This document shows positions 8,115 through 17,548 of a stretch of 43,825 nucleotides of DNA, piece after piece. Numbering within the stretch: position 1 is the stretch's first letter; each line of letters begins with the position of its first letter. Origin of the DNA: Myxococcales bacterium (GTDB lineage: Bacteria; Myxococcota_A; Bradymonadia; UBA7976; UBA1532); contig SHZC01000013.1 of NCBI GenBank assembly GCA_009692505.1, positions 1 to 43,825 on the forward strand, written 5' to 3'. The translations under genes were made by a program, and so were the position numbers. The notes beneath the pieces are model-generated. The model did no database searches. It was not told the DNA's origin and worked only from the letters and a program-made list of their open reading frames with translations.

Positions 8115-8428
8115 AAGAGCCCGGGCAGGTTGAGGCCCCCGGTGATCTTCTTCATCTCGGCCTGGTTGTGGTCCTGGCTGGCCGTGATGGCCATGTTCAA
8201 GGCCGCCGTGATGAGGTCCGCGACCTCGCCGAGATCATCGGGGTTGATGGCGTCGGAGCGAATGTCAATCTTCTTGACCTTCTGCCGACCATCCACCACC
8301 ACGCTGACGAGCCCACCCCCGGCCGCGCCGGTGAAATCGACGCCCTCAAGGTTGTCCTGAAGGCTCTTGATCTGGCCCTGCATCCGCTTGGCTTGCAGCA
8401 TGATGTTGCTGTTCATCGCACCAGCCAT
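8111..8428 (-). CDS. ybaB: YbaB/EbfC nucleoid-associated protein
   Basis: 105 residues, the usual family length. The protein binds DNA as a dimer and is nearly always encoded between dnaX and recR. The pattern of an N-terminal helix rich in Met/Gln (LQAKRMQGQIKSLQDNLEG), a three-stranded sheet ending VSVVVDGRQKVKKIDI, and a C-terminal helix with DLITAALNMAI fits. ATG 8428 has an AAGGAG ribosome site six bases upstream. It follows dnaX by 79 bp. Confidence 0.93.
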   Translation of the reverse strand: MAGAMNSNIMLQAKRMQGQIKSLQDNLEGVDFTGAAGGGLVSVVVDGRQKVKKIDIRSDAINPDDLGEVADLITAALNMAITASQDHNQAEMKKITGGLNLPGLF

Positions 8429-8507
8429 CGTTCACTCCTTCTTCGGCCTACGAGGCCATTGGGGCCGCGATGCTGTCGAGGGGGCCCTGGGATGTCAACG
8501 GGGGAGG

Positions 8508-10484
8508 TCAACGGGCGAAGGGCAGGACGCGCTCAATCCGTGCCCCGAGCAAACTGACGGCGATTTGAACGGCGGGGTCCTGGCGGGCCGCCTCGATGCG
8601 GGCCGCGCGACGCTCCGTGTCCAGTCGGTGCTCGCGGGCCGACAAGGTCTCTCCGGCGAGATCCGCATGGCCCTCTGGGCGTCGCTCGACGGTGAAGCTC
8701 ACCGGCCGCCCCACGAAGAGCTTCAACCAGCCCTCGATGGAGTCGCTCGCCCGCTGGAGATCGTCGTCCGTCGTCGTGGTGACCACGACGATGAGTCGCT
8801 CAGCGTCGAAATGAAGCAGGCGCGCCTCCGTCTTGACGTGGGCGGCGAGGAACGTATCTCGGCCTCGAACGCCCTCGATGAACGCGGCGAAGTGCTCGGT
8901 GGCCGAGCGTCCGTCGTGAAGATTCGCTTGGGGGAACGGTGACTCAAGCTTGCCGAGCGGCGCGCCCTCGTCGTCGGTCACAAGGAAGGGCAGGGGCACG
9001 GACGTCAGGTCACCGCCAACGCATCCCTGGCCGCTCGGCTCGGCTGTGGGTTCGAAACAGGGGGCGGGCGGCGCGTGGACGATCAGGGGGGAGACGTGGA
9101 GCGGCGGGGGTTGACTCACCTCGGGATCACGGAGGGCCGCGGGCTCACGGACGGCCGAGACGGTCGCCGGGACGCCGCCAGAGGAGAGCAGCCGCGCGGC
9201 CAGGGTCAGGTGGGACTCGGGCCGAGCGGCAGCGTTCGAGGTCGTCTGACTCGGTGGGACCACGTCTCTCGGTGCTTGGGCCTCCGGCCTCGACTCCGGC
9301 GTCGGCATACGCCCACCGCCACCACCGCCCCCCCCATCCCCCAGGCGCGCCTCCAGCCTCGTCAGCCCCGTGAGAATCTCGGACAGCGGCAGGGTCGGGC
9401 CCTGTGCGCAGAGGCGAAGCACAACCATCTCCAACGCCAGCTTGGGGAACGGCGAGCGGGCTACGTCTTCGGCCCCCTGCATCATGGCACTGAACAGCCG
9501 GTGAAGCTGCGCGGGCGACCGCTGCCGCACGAAGGACGCCATCCGATCGAGCTCGGCGTCGGGCACATCGACGAGGCGCGCGGGCTCGGCGCAGACCTTG
9601 ACGACCATGAGGTCGCGAAAGTGCGTAACGAGCTCGGCGGCAAACTTCTGGAGATCGGCCCCGTAGTTGTGAAGCTCTTCAAGCTGGAGCAGCGCGCGCT
9701 GGGCGTCCCCTTCTACGATGGCGTCGGCCAGCGACGAGAGGATCCCGCGATCGGCGATGCCCAGGACCTCGCGCACCTGGGCCTCGGTGATCGTCGTTCC
9801 ACAAAACGAGATGACCTGATCAAGGAGCGAGAGCGAGTCGCGCATCCCACCCTCGGCCTCGCGCGCCAGGTGGTGTAGGGCGGCGGGCTCGACGGTCACG
9901 CCCTCGGCCGCGGCGACCTTGGCGATGGCCTCGACCATCTTCCGCTCGGGGATGCGCTTGAAATCGAAGCGTTGGCAACGCGACAAGATCGTGTCGGGGA
10001 TCTTGTGGGCCTCGGTCGTCGCAAACACGAAGAGGACGTGCGGCGGCGGCTCCTCCAGGGTCTTCAACAAGGCGTTGAAGGCCGCTGTCGTGAGCATATG
10101 GACCTCGTCGATGATATACATCTTCCGCTTGCCACGCGACGGAAGGAACTTCACCGACTCTCGGATCTCGCGGACCTGCTCGACGCCGTTATTGCTCGCG
10201 CCGTCAATCTCCAGCACGTCCGGAGACGAGCCGTTGGTGATCTCCACGCAGGCCGGGCACGTCCCGCAGGGGTTGGGCGTGGGGCCGGACTGGCAGTTGA
10301 GTGCCTTCGCCAGGATGCGGGCGCAGGAGGTCTTGCCTACGCCCCGGCTGCCCGTGAACAGGAGCGCGTGGGCCACCCGGTCCTGCGCCAAGGCATTGCA
10401 GAGCGTTCGGGTGACATGATCTTGCCCGACGACGTCGTCGAAGACGCGCGGACGCCACTTACGTGCGAGGACGAGGTACGACAC
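8508..10484 (-). CDS. dnaX: DNA polymerase III subunit gamma/tau
   Basis: 658 residues, a full tau-type length. It is the clamp-loader ATPase: Walker A GSRGVGKT (45-52), zinc site with Cys 64, 73, 76 and 79, the DEVHML Walker B region, and the SRCQRF sensor. The collar domain ends near residue 380. A Gly-rich linker follows, coded by a run of eight G (C8 at 9328-9335 on the plus strand), then a Pro-rich region and a C-terminal tau-like domain. Slippage at the G8 run would end translation about 40 or 60 codons later, giving a product of roughly 430-445 residues, like E. coli gamma (431). The start is GTG 10484. The gene follows the SRP RNA by 28 bp and precedes ybaB and recR. Confidence 0.95.
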   Translation of the reverse strand: MSYLVLARKWRPRVFDDVVGQDHVTRTLCNALAQDRVAHALLFTGSRGVGKTSCARILAKALNCQSGPTPNPCGTCPACVEITNGSSPDVLEIDGASNNGVEQVREIRESVKFLPSRGKRKMYIIDEVHMLTTAAFNALLKTLEEPPPHVLFVFATTEAHKIPDTILSRCQRFDFKRIPERKMVEAIAKVAAAEGVTVEPAALHHLAREAEGGMRDSLSLLDQVISFCGTTITEAQVREVLGIADRGILSSLADAIVEGDAQRALLQLEELHNYGADLQKFAAELVTHFRDLMVVKVCAEPARLVDVPDAELDRMASFVRQRSPAQLHRLFSAMMQGAEDVARSPFPKLALEMVVLRLCAQGPTLPLSEILTGLTRLEARLGDGGGGGGGGRMPTPESRPEAQAPRDVVPPSQTTSNAAARPESHLTLAARLLSSGGVPATVSAVREPAALRDPEVSQPPPLHVSPLIVHAPPAPCFEPTAEPSGQGCVGGDLTSVPLPFLVTDDEGAPLGKLESPFPQANLHDGRSATEHFAAFIEGVRGRDTFLAAHVKTEARLLHFDAERLIVVVTTTTDDDLQRASDSIEGWLKLFVGRPVSFTVERRPEGHADLAGETLSAREHRLDTERRAARIEAARQDPAVQIAVSLLGARIERVLPFAR

Positions 10485-10512
10485 GTCATCACCCTGGAAG
10501 ATGCAAAAAGTC

Positions 10513-10607
10513 GATGGCCGGAACCCGGCACCCCAGAGGGTCCGTTACCGTTGCTGCCTTCCGGCCCTGGCGGAGTTCACGGTCTCCAGTCGCCGGGCCC
10601 GGCCATC
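10513..10607 (-). ncRNA. ffs: bacterial small SRP RNA (4.5S)
   Basis: About 95 nt. The minus strand has the conserved domain IV apex: GGCCGGAAGG followed by GCAGCAACGG, between strands that pair. The 5' end (GATGGCCGGGCCCGG) pairs with the 3' end (CCGGGTTCCGGCCATC), closing one long hairpin. This is the Ffh-binding RNA of co-translational membrane targeting. It lies 24 bp downstream of tRNA-Ser(GGA) and directly upstream of dnaX, a very widespread arrangement. A T5 run follows its 3' end. Confidence 0.93.
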
Positions 10608-10630
10608 ATAAGCCCCCGACAAGCGGCGGC

Positions 10631-10722
<92 letters not shown>

Positions 10723-10761
10723 AGGTCGCCGGTCACGCCGGTTGGGAGCAAGAAAAAAGGG

Positions 10762-10846
10762 CGGAGAGGGTGGGATTCGAACCCACGGTGAGTCGCCCCA
10801 CACTTGATTTCGAATCAAGCGCCTTAGACCGCTCGGCCACCTCTCC
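10762..10846 (-). tRNA. tRNA-Ser (anticodon CGA)
   Basis: 85 nt without encoded CCA. Acceptor GGAGAGG/CCTCTCC, anticodon loop TTCGAAA, long variable arm. A T6 run begins 3 nt after the discriminator base, so some transcription may end there. It reads UCG. Spacing to the next tRNA-Ser is 39 bp. Confidence 0.94.
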
Positions 10847-10884
10847 ACAAGATCAGGGTCGGGTCACTCAAGCATGGGCCGCGC

Positions 10885-11334
10885 TCATGAGCGGCGCGAC
10901 CGAAAAAACTGCCGCAGGACCTCGGCACACTCCGAAGCCCGCAGACCACCCTCGACGATCAGGCGGTGATTGAGCCTCGGCTCTCTCGGAATATCGAAGA
11001 CGCTCTCGACCGCCCCAGCTTTGGGGTCGACGCAGCCGTAGACGAGCCGCTTGACCCGCGCATTGACGAGGGCACCCGCGCACATCGCACACGGCTCCAA
11101 GGTCACATAGAGCGTGGCGTCGAGGATGCGCCAATGGCCCAAACTCCTCGCCGCCTCCCGAAGCGCGACCACCTCGGCATGGGCTGTTGGGTCGCCCGTG
11201 GTCTCGCGGAGATTATGCCCGCGACCCACGATCCGATCCCCCACCACGACCACGGCCCCTACGGGCACCTCGCCCAAGCGGGCGGCACGCTCAGCCTCGA
11301 TGAGGCAGAGGCGCATATAGGCGTCGTCATTCAT
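10885..11334 (-). CDS. tadA: tRNA adenosine(34) deaminase TadA
   Basis: 149 residues, usual length. It converts A34 to inosine in tRNA-Arg(ACG). The zinc and catalytic motifs are present: HAE (52-54, with the proton-shuttle Glu) and PCAMC (81-85, Cys 82 and 85). VPVGAVVVVGDRIVGRGHN is the family N-terminal strand-turn. ATG 11334; no clear ribosome site. Its substrate, tRNA-Arg(ACG), is the gene immediately upstream (11395-11468), separated by a terminator-like hairpin. Confidence 0.95.
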   Translation of the reverse strand: MNDDAYMRLCLIEAERAARLGEVPVGAVVVVGDRIVGRGHNLRETTGDPTAHAEVVALREAARSLGHWRILDATLYVTLEPCAMCAGALVNARVKRLVYGCVDPKAGAVESVFDIPREPRLNHRLIVEGGLRASECAEVLRQFFRSRRS

Positions 11335-11344
11335 GAAACACGAA

Positions 11345-11391
11345 CAATAATAGAAAGGTGGGCCCGACTCGGAACTTGCCGAATCGGACCC
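11345..11391 (-). terminator. rho-independent-like hairpin between tRNA-Arg and tadA
   Basis: A 13-bp stem (11379-11391 with 11360-11372, two G-U-type wobbles, 6-nt loop) is followed on the minus strand by a T-rich stretch (TTTCTATTATT). It lies 4 nt after the tRNA-Arg 3' end. It probably limits readthrough from the strong tRNA promoter into tadA. Confidence 0.6.
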
Positions 11392-11394
11392 GGG

Positions 11395-11468
11395 TGCAGT
11401 CGGCAGGATTCGAACCTGCGACCCTCGGTTCCGTAGACCGATGCTCTATCCAACTGAGCTACGACTGC
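11395..11468 (-). tRNA. tRNA-Arg (anticodon ACG)
   Basis: 74 nt without encoded CCA. Acceptor GCAGTCG/CGACTGC, anticodon loop CTACGGA with ACG, D-arm AGCTCAGTTGGATAGAGC, T-arm GCAGGTTCGAATCCTGC. The A34 is the TadA target. It lies 14 bp downstream of tRNA-Ser(GCU). Confidence 0.95.
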
Positions 11469-11482
11469 TTGAAGAAACGCGG

Positions 11483-11570
11483 CGGAGAGAGAGGGATTCG
11501 AACCCTCGATCCCGTTTTGCAGGATACTCGATTAGCAATCGAGCGCCTTCGGCCGCTCGGCCATCTCTCC
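11483..11570 (-). tRNA. tRNA-Ser (anticodon GCT)
   Basis: 88 nt without encoded CCA. Acceptor GGAGAGA/TCTCTCC, anticodon loop TTGCTAA, long variable arm. It reads AGC/AGU codons. A TTGACA hexamer lies upstream at 11598-11603 but no matching -10 follows, so it is probably co-transcribed with tRNA-Ser(UGA). Confidence 0.94.
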
Positions 11571-11619
11571 AGCACACCTCGACGTCGAACCCGACGATGT
11601 CAACGAACCAACGGGCGAA

Positions 11620-11707
11620 TGGCGGAGGAGGTAGGATTCGAACCCACGGCAGGTTACCCTGCAACGGTTTTCAAGACCGCCGCCTTAAGCCACTCGGCCA
11701 CTCCTCC
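11620..11707 (-). tRNA. tRNA-Ser (anticodon TGA)
   Basis: 88 nt including encoded CCA. Acceptor GGAGGAG/CTCCTCC, anticodon loop CTTGAAA, long variable arm. It reads UCA and, by wobble, other UCN codons. It is the first RNA gene after serS and has its own near-consensus promoter. Confidence 0.94.
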
Positions 11708-11736
11708 GGACAGAGGGCTCACGCCGAAGCCCCGCC

Positions 11737-11765
11737 GATATATCGACGAGGCCTCCGCGTGTCAA
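11737..11765 (-). promoter_or_regulatory. sigma-70-type promoter of the tRNA cluster
   Basis: A perfect -35 TTGACA (11760-11765) and a -10 TATATC (11737-11742) are separated by exactly 17 bp on the minus strand. The predicted transcript would begin near 11730, about 23 nt before the mature 5' end of tRNA-Ser(UGA). It sits between the serS stop and the first tRNA. Confidence 0.7.
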
Positions 11766-11796
11766 GATCGACTTTGGATCTCCGACTTCAACAATC

Positions 11797-13068
11797 TCAA
11801 CCGAGGTGGGTCAAGCCGCCCATATAGGGGAGCAAGACCTCGGGAATACGGACCCGTCCATCGGCCTGCTGGTAGTTCTCGAGCACCGCCACGACCGTGC
11901 GCCCGACCGCGAGACCCGAGCCGTTGAGCGTGTGGACGAGGGCATTTTTCTTGGCCCCCTCGGGTCGGTATCGAATGGCGGCCCGACGCGCCTGGAAGTC
12001 CCGGAAGTTGGAGCAGGAGCTGATCTCGCGATAGGCGTTCTGCCCGGGCAGCCAGACCTCAAGATCGTAGGTGCGGGCGGCACTGAAGCCCAAGTCGCCC
12101 GTACAGAGGTCCACCCGCCGGAAGTGAAGCCCCAGGCGCTCCAGAATGGACTCCGCGTGCCCGGTCAAGGCCTCGTGGGCCCGCTCGCTGTCTTCGGGCG
12201 TCGTGAACATCACGAGCTCGACCTTCTGGAACTGATGCTGACGAATGAGGCCCTTGGTGTCTCGCCCATGGGCGCCGGCCTCGCGACGAAAGCAGGGCGA
12301 GTACGCGGCATAAGCCACCGGCAGGGCGCTGGGCTCGAAGATCTCGTCTCGGTGAAGGTTGGTCACCGGGACCTCGGCGGTGGGCACGAGGACGAGGCCG
12401 TCGCGCTCAAGCAGAAAAGCGTCCTCCTGAAACTTGGGGAACTGGCCGGTTCCGCGCATAGAGGCGTGATTGACGAGGAACGGCGGCAGGATTTCGGTGT
12501 AGCCGTGCTCGCCGGTGTGCGTGTCGAGCATGAAGCTGATGAGCGCGCGCTCGAGGCGGGCTCCCGCGCCCCGATAGACTGTGAAGCGGGCCCCGGTGAT
12601 CTTCGTGCCCCGCTCGAAATCGAGGAGGCCGAGCGCCTCGCCGAGCTCGGTGTGGTCCTTCGGTGTGAAGTCGAAGCTGGGCTTTTGCCCGACGACCCTC
12701 AAGATCGGGTTCTGCTCGGCGCTCGCCCCGTCTGGCGCGGCGTCATCCGGCAGGTTCGGCAGGAGCATGAGGTGCTCGTCCATGGCGGCGAGCACGGCCT
12801 CGAAGTCCGTCTCACAGGCCCTGATCGACAACGCGACCACCCGCATCTCCTCGCGAAAGCGCGTGAAGACGTCGGACTGCTTATCAGCGGCCCGCATGGC
12901 CTCTTCGGCCTTCGACTTGTCGTGGCGAAGTTCGTCGCCGCGCGCGATCAGCTCGCGGCGACGGCGATCAAGCGCCAAGAGATCTTCGAGGTCGACGCCC
13001 TTGCCCCGGCGAAGGAGCCGGCGAGCGAAGGTTTCGGGATCGTGAGCGATGAGACGGATGTCGAGCAT
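11797..13068 (-). CDS. serS: seryl-tRNA synthetase
   Basis: 423 residues, the usual class II SerRS length. It charges the four serine tRNAs encoded just downstream. An N-terminal two-helix coiled-coil arm (about 25-100, [20 protein letters not shown]) grips the tRNA long variable arm. Motif 2 ([20 protein letters not shown]) and motif 3 ([20 protein letters not shown]) are intact. ATG 13068 is chosen because MLDIRLI is the family start. It follows the large TPR gene by only 10 bp on the same strand. Confidence 0.97.
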   Translation of the reverse strand: MLDIRLIAHDPETFARRLLRRGKGVDLEDLLALDRRRRELIARGDELRHDKSKAEEAMRAADKQSDVFTRFREEMRVVALSIRACETDFEAVLAAMDEHLMLLPNLPDDAAPDGASAEQNPILRVVGQKPSFDFTPKDHTELGEALGLLDFERGTKITGARFTVYRGAGARLERALISFMLDTHTGEHGYTEILPPFLVNHASMRGTGQFPKFQEDAFLLERDGLVLVPTAEVPVTNLHRDEIFEPSALPVAYAAYSPCFRREAGAHGRDTKGLIRQHQFQKVELVMFTTPEDSERAHEALTGHAESILERLGLHFRRVDLCTGDLGFSAARTYDLEVWLPGQNAYREISSCSNFRDFQARRAAIRYRPEGAKKNALVHTLNGSGLAVGRTVVAVLENYQQADGRVRIPEVLLPYMGGLTHLG

Positions 13069-13078
13069 GGGCCGCAGT

Positions 13079-16000
13079 TCACTTTTTCGAACGGTTGAGA
13101 TCGTCGAGGATCTCTTGCGCGGACGCGCTCTTGTCGCCGGTTGGCGCGAGCGCGAGGTACGCCTTGCAGTGGGTCTCGGTCGGCCCACGCGCACCGTTGC
13201 TGTTGTGGATGAGGCAGAGCTCGAAGTGGGGATTGGCGATCTGTTTATCCAGGCGAATGGCGGCTTCGAAGTCGGCCTTCGCCTTGTTCGTTTCGCCCTT
13301 GCGGTTCAACAGGCTGCCCCGCTCGGCATAAGCCCGGGCGAAGGTCGGGTCGACGGCGAGGGACTTCGAATAATGCTGGATGGCCGTGTCCTCCTGATTG
13401 AGGGCGAAGGTGTCGGCATAGGCCGCCCAGACGTCGGCCCGCCGGCTGTCACAGTCGAGCGCGGAGCGGAAGTCGCCCTGCGCCCCTCGCCAGTCGCTGC
13501 CCTTGCCGAGCTTGCCGGAGAAGCGAACCATGCCGTGCTGGTAGTAGGTGTCGCAGAGCGCCACGGACGCCTTGGGATTGGTCTTCATCCCCGCGATCGT
13601 TTGCCCGAACTCCTGGTAAGCCTGCTTCGTCTGCTGCTCGTCGAGGAGTCCGCGCGCGAGCCAGTATCGGAACTCGAGGTTCGTGCTCTCCTCGTCGCTC
13701 GCGAGCTGGAACTTCTGCGTCGCGAGCTTGAAGTTCTTCTGGGCGTAGGCCACGCGGCCCAAGTAGAAGTGAGACGCGGTGAGCTTGTTGGCGATCTGGG
13801 CGGAGAGGGTGAATCGCTCGTTGGCGGTCGCGTAGTCCCCCTTGGCGAAGTACGCGATGCCCGCGTGGAGCAAGACCTCGGGACTCTCTTTGCCCCGGGT
13901 CCGCGCGTCCTCGAAGCTCTTGATCGCGTCGTCGATCTTGCCCTGGGCGAACTGCGCCCGACCCACATCGTAGGCGAGATCCTCATGATAATCGGGGCGC
14001 TTCTGAAGGGCGAGGAACTCGACGAGCGCGGGCCCGGCGTCTCCCTTCTCGAGGAGCGCTTGGGCGAGGCGGTGGCGCGCCTTGAGCATCGTGGGCTCGA
14101 GCTTGACGGCCTCGCGGAACTCACGCTCGGCGGCGGCCACGAGCAGGTCGTCCTTATTGCTGCCCGCCAACCGCATTTGGAGGTCGCCGAAGCCGAAGTG
14201 GAGCATCGCGCTGCTTGGTCGGGAGACGAGGGCCCGCTTCAGGAAGTCGGAGGCATCGCCGATCTTGGCCTGCGAGACGAGCAGATCGGCGATGCGCAAG
14301 TACGCCGTCTCGAACTGGGGGTCGACCACGAGCGCGCGCTCATAGGCAGCGCGCGCGTCGATCGGCCGTCTGGCCCGAAGGTAAGCGTCGCCGATCGCGG
14401 CGGCGAGGACCGGGGACGTCGGGTACGTCACGGCCCCCTTCTCCAGCTCCTCGCGGGCCTTCTCCGCGCTGCCTAAGCCCTCGTGGCACTTGGCGATGTT
14501 GATGACGATCTCGGGGTTCGAGACGCCCTGGGCGCGCAGCGTCTCGAACTGGGTCAAGGCCTTGTCGAAGTTCTTGTTGGCGAAGTGCCGCTGGCTGAGC
14601 ATCTCGACGGCCTCGATGTTCTCCCCGTAGACCCGAATGGCCTCGTCGAGCGTGGCGAACCCGGCATCTTCGTCGCCGCGCTCCAGCTCCAAGCGCGCCC
14701 GGAGCATGAGCGCGGCCGAGCGATCAAGCGGCGCGATACGACTCTGGTCGAGCGAGAGCACCTGCTCGACGAGCTTCAAGGCGCGCTGCGCCGAGCCGGA
14801 GCGGTGCTCGATGGCGGCGATGGCCACCGCGACGCTCGGGGTCCCCGGCGCCATCTTGTAGACGCCCTCGAGGACCTTGCGCGCGCTCTCCAGATCGCCC
14901 CGGCGGAGGGCCGTCTCACCGGAGAGACGGGCGTTGGGCAAGAGGTCCGGCGCCAAAGCCCGGCCCCGCTCGAAGGCTGCAAACGCACCATCCAGATCGG
15001 CCTTGATCAGGAGCGCGTGCCCCGCGAGGTACTGGGATCGCGCGTCTTTCTCATTGGCCTTCGCCAGCGCGATCGCCTCGTTGAGGGCCGCGCCGTCCGA
15101 GTTGGCGATCCCCGCGACGATCCGAGCCCGCTTGCCCGGCAGCGTCGTCTTCATGGGCGCGTCGAACCCGGACGTGAGCTCGGCCGCACGCCTCGCCCAT
15201 TCATTATTGCCTTTGAACTCCAGCGCCCCGAAGGCGTAGAGCTCGGCGAGCTCCATCGCCGCAGCACCCGTCGGCTCACCTTGCGTCTCTCGTTTTCCAA
15301 TCTCTGCCCGATAACCGGCGACCTCGGCGAGCGTGGCGTCTCCGGCCGGCAGGAGCACCGCCACCTCGGAGCCGGGCTGCGACGGCGGGTCTACGGCCCC
15401 GGAGGTCGGCTGCGTTGAAATGGCCGCCACGCTCGACGGCTCAGCCGCGGACTTCGGGATGCGCGGCCCAGGGGATGAAGAGTCGGTGGGCGTGTCACCG
15501 AAGAGGAGGTCGACACCAAAGGGGCCCACGCCGTCGATGAACGCGCCGACGCTGCCCAAGAGGAGCGCTGCGACCGCGATACCACCGCCGATCATGAGCT
15601 TGCGTTTCCGGCTGGAGTCTCCCGTCGAAGCGGGGCGGGAGTCCCCTTCGACCTCGTCGGCGATCCCGGCGGCGAATCGATGCGCGCTCTCGTCATCGGG
15701 CAGGCTCGGCAGCTCGCCCCCCATCGAGGCCCCGGAGCCGGCGCGGTCTCGAAGACCGGACAGACCCGACTCCTCGCGAACGCGGGGTAACCCGCCGGTG
15801 CCTCGAAGGCCTGGTAGCCCGCCCACGTCCCGAAGGCCCGGCAGCCCGACCTCGTCCCGAAGGCCCGGCAGCCCGACCTCGTCCCGAAGCCCTGGCAGGT
15901 CGATCGCGCCGCGGAGGCCCGGCAGATCGGCCACGACTTTGAGTCCCGGCAGACCGATGCCCGCGTTCTTCGGAGCCGGCAGATCGGTGATCCCCCGCGG

Positions 16001-17059
16001 CGCGGGCAGCTCCGCGTCGTCGGGCTTCAGAAAGCCGGAGATCGGGCCGGAGGCCTTCGGTGCGGGGAGGTCGTCAGGGAGGTCGTCGAAGAGGTCGCGG
16101 AGGCCGCTGACGACAGACGATGCGCTGCTCGCTGGCCTCGTTGTGGGCGGCACCTGAGCCACGGGCCGGGTGGGCGGTCGCGGGGGGGCTGGTGCCGGGA
16201 TGAGCGTGCTCTTCGAAGGGGCCGCGATGTCGCTGAAGCTGAAGTCGAAATCGTCCGCTTCGGCCCCTCCCTGGGTCTTCGGCGCGTCGGTAAAGCCGAA
16301 GTCGAAGTCGCCGCTCCCGGGGAGAGGCGCTTTCCGAGGCGGCGGCGCGGGCGGCGGGGGCGGCGGCGGGGGCGGCGGCGGCGCGGGCGGCTGTGCGGAC
16401 GCGGCCGCGGACGCGATGAGCTCGGTATACGCGCTGAGCGGGAGCCAGGACCGCTGATCCGCCGACGCGGTCTCGCGCCCGGTCAGGCGGCCCCGCTCCA
16501 AGAGCACGTGAAGGTCGGCGAACGAGTACGGCCCGATCGTGCGTTGGTCAACCAGCTTGACGAAAACCGGTTCCGTCAGAGCCGCACTTGCCGCTTCGTC
16601 GAGCTCTTCAATCTCGTCGAGGAGGTCGACTGCGGCCTCCGGTGCCCGAGGGACGGAGACGAAGGGAGGGGCCACCGGCATGCCGCCGGTGACGGCTCGA
16701 GGCGGTGGTGCCGGCGGCGCGCTCGCCATCGGGGGTCGGGTCTCGCCTTGGGGCGGGGCCTTCACCAGAGGGGGCGGCGGGCCGGGTGGACTGGCCACAG
16801 GAGCTCGGGCCGGCATGCCCTGCTGAGTTTGGATCTGCGCCCCACCCATGCCGATGGTCGAATGCGGGGCGGTCGGCGGCCGTTGGCCCCCGGTCGCGCC
16901 CGGCCCGGTCGGTGTCGTACCGGGCCCTGCCGGGCCGCCGTCTTTGGTGGCAACGAAGCTGTGCAAGCACTTCGGGCACTTGATGTGCAGCCCGTCAGGC
17001 GGGATCTTGCTGTCGTTGATGTTGTAGTCCGCGCCGCACTTCGGACAGATGATCTTCAT
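13079..17059 (-). CDS. zinc-ribbon / GYF / TM / TPR giant protein
   Basis: 1326 residues. Order: MJ0042-type zinc ribbon (Cys 5, 8, 28, 31); Pro/Gly-rich linker; GYF_2-like domain (about 165-210, [18 protein letters not shown]); a second Pro-rich part; about ten copies of a 9-residue repeat around LPGLRD (about 349-440); one transmembrane helix (about 486-505, [18 protein letters not shown]); then about 800 residues, the last 700 or so of them many TPR repeats. It should sit in the inner membrane with ZnR-GYF in the cytoplasm and TPRs in the periplasm. Myxococcus GltJ also carries N-terminal ZnR and GYF modules that bind the MglA system, so a polarity or envelope-assembly role is possible (inference). 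ATG 17059 has GGAG four bases upstream. serS follows 10 bp later. Confidence 0.85.
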   Translation of the reverse strand: MKIICPKCGADYNINDSKIPPDGLHIKCPKCLHSFVATKDGGPAGPGTTPTGPGATGGQRPPTAPHSTIGMGGAQIQTQQGMPARAPVASPPGPPPPLVKAPPQGETRPPMASAPPAPPPRAVTGGMPVAPPFVSVPRAPEAAVDLLDEIEELDEAASAALTEPVFVKLVDQRTIGPYSFADLHVLLERGRLTGRETASADQRSWLPLSAYTELIASAAASAQPPAPPPPPPPPPPPAPPPRKAPLPGSGDFDFGFTDAPKTQGGAEADDFDFSFSDIAAPSKSTLIPAPAPPRPPTRPVAQVPPTTRPASSASSVVSGLRDLFDDLPDDLPAPKASGPISGFLKPDDAELPAPRGITDLPAPKNAGIGLPGLKVVADLPGLRGAIDLPGLRDEVGLPGLRDEVGLPGLRDVGGLPGLRGTGGLPRVREESGLSGLRDRAGSGASMGGELPSLPDDESAHRFAAGIADEVEGDSRPASTGDSSRKRKLMIGGGIAVAALLLGSVGAFIDGVGPFGVDLLFGDTPTDSSSPGPRIPKSAAEPSSVAAISTQPTSGAVDPPSQPGSEVAVLLPAGDATLAEVAGYRAEIGKRETQGEPTGAAAMELAELYAFGALEFKGNNEWARRAAELTSGFDAPMKTTLPGKRARIVAGIANSDGAALNEAIALAKANEKDARSQYLAGHALLIKADLDGAFAAFERGRALAPDLLPNARLSGETALRRGDLESARKVLEGVYKMAPGTPSVAVAIAAIEHRSGSAQRALKLVEQVLSLDQSRIAPLDRSAALMLRARLELERGDEDAGFATLDEAIRVYGENIEAVEMLSQRHFANKNFDKALTQFETLRAQGVSNPEIVINIAKCHEGLGSAEKAREELEKGAVTYPTSPVLAAAIGDAYLRARRPIDARAAYERALVVDPQFETAYLRIADLLVSQAKIGDASDFLKRALVSRPSSAMLHFGFGDLQMRLAGSNKDDLLVAAAEREFREAVKLEPTMLKARHRLAQALLEKGDAGPALVEFLALQKRPDYHEDLAYDVGRAQFAQGKIDDAIKSFEDARTRGKESPEVLLHAGIAYFAKGDYATANERFTLSAQIANKLTASHFYLGRVAYAQKNFKLATQKFQLASDEESTNLEFRYWLARGLLDEQQTKQAYQEFGQTIAGMKTNPKASVALCDTYYQHGMVRFSGKLGKGSDWRGAQGDFRSALDCDSRRADVWAAYADTFALNQEDTAIQHYSKSLAVDPTFARAYAERGSLLNRKGETNKAKADFEAAIRLDKQIANPHFELCLIHNSNGARGPTETHCKAYLALAPTGDKSASAQEILDDLNRSKK
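15740..16012 (-). repeat. 27-bp coding repeat (nonapeptide LPGLR repeats)
   Basis: About ten consecutive 27-bp units encode nine-residue repeats with core [D/G/E]LP[G/A][L/P][R/K]. Two adjacent copies near 15830-15890 are almost identical at DNA level, pointing to recent duplication. The outer copies have diverged ([24 protein letters not shown]). They form a cytoplasmic spacer between the GYF domain and the membrane helix. Confidence 0.75.
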
Positions 17060-17095
17060 CGGGCTCCACGTTTACGGACATCAAAATCGAGGCGG

Positions 17096-17124
17096 AGCGT
17101 AACACCCCCGCGCGGGACCGGCAA
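17096..17124 (-). promoter_or_regulatory. possible promoter for the ZnR-GYF-TPR gene
   Basis: TTGCCG (17119-17124) and TACGCT (17096-17101) are 17 bp apart on the minus strand, with a CCCGCGCGGG palindrome in the spacer. This is 4/6 and 3/6 to consensus, so only suggestive. Confidence 0.28.
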
Positions 17125-17152
17125 AATCAAGCAGAGGGGCCAAAGAGGACCC

Positions 17153-17488
17153 TCAGCGGCCCTTTTTTCGGGGCGCGGCGGGCACGACCGCCGTCGCAGA
17201 CGGCCCGCCAGGTACGGCTTGCCACTCGCCCGGGCCACGAGGGCCATAGAAGCGCAGCTCGGTCGGCGTCAGGTAACGATATTCGCAGAGCCGCCAGAGC
17301 AGGCTAAACAAGGCGTCGTCATCGCTCGTCGGTCCACACTCCAAGAGGATGTGGGGGTGCTCGGCGCTCGCCGCCCAGATCTGGAGCGTGCGCTGACCGT
17401 TTGGGTCGTCGAGGATGCGGCCTTCGCACTCGGCCGTCGCCCCCATACCGCCGATCCGGAAGCGCAACCGCCTTACCGATTGTTCCAT
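17153..17488 (-). CDS. small hypothetical protein
   Basis: 111 residues from ATG 17488 (MEQSVRRLRFRIGGMGA). It shows an N-terminal region with alternating strands, a central helix (DDDALFSLLWRLCEYRYL) and a basic, Pro/Ala-rich tail ending KKGR. No signal peptide or membrane segment. I do not recognise the family. It is divergent from the PBP1a gene (60 bp apart) and lies 93 bp upstream of the ZnR-GYF-TPR gene on the same strand. Confidence 0.55.
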   Translation of the reverse strand: MEQSVRRLRFRIGGMGATAECEGRILDDPNGQRTLQIWAASAEHPHILLECGPTSDDDALFSLLWRLCEYRYLTPTELRFYGPRGPGEWQAVPGGPSATAVVPAAPRKKGR

Positions 17489-17548
17489 GCCCCGCACGTC
17501 GCATACTGCGCCCCGTCGCTCAAGCCTTTTTGCGCTCGAAAGTCCCTC

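Noticed and set aside
11598-11603. TTGACA as a second promoter for tRNA-Ser(GCU)
   Set aside because: The sequence 17 bp downstream is GAGGTG, unlike a -10, and would begin inside the mature tRNA region.
11806-13098. 430-codon plus-strand open frame
   Set aside because: Antisense to serS, which has all class II motifs.
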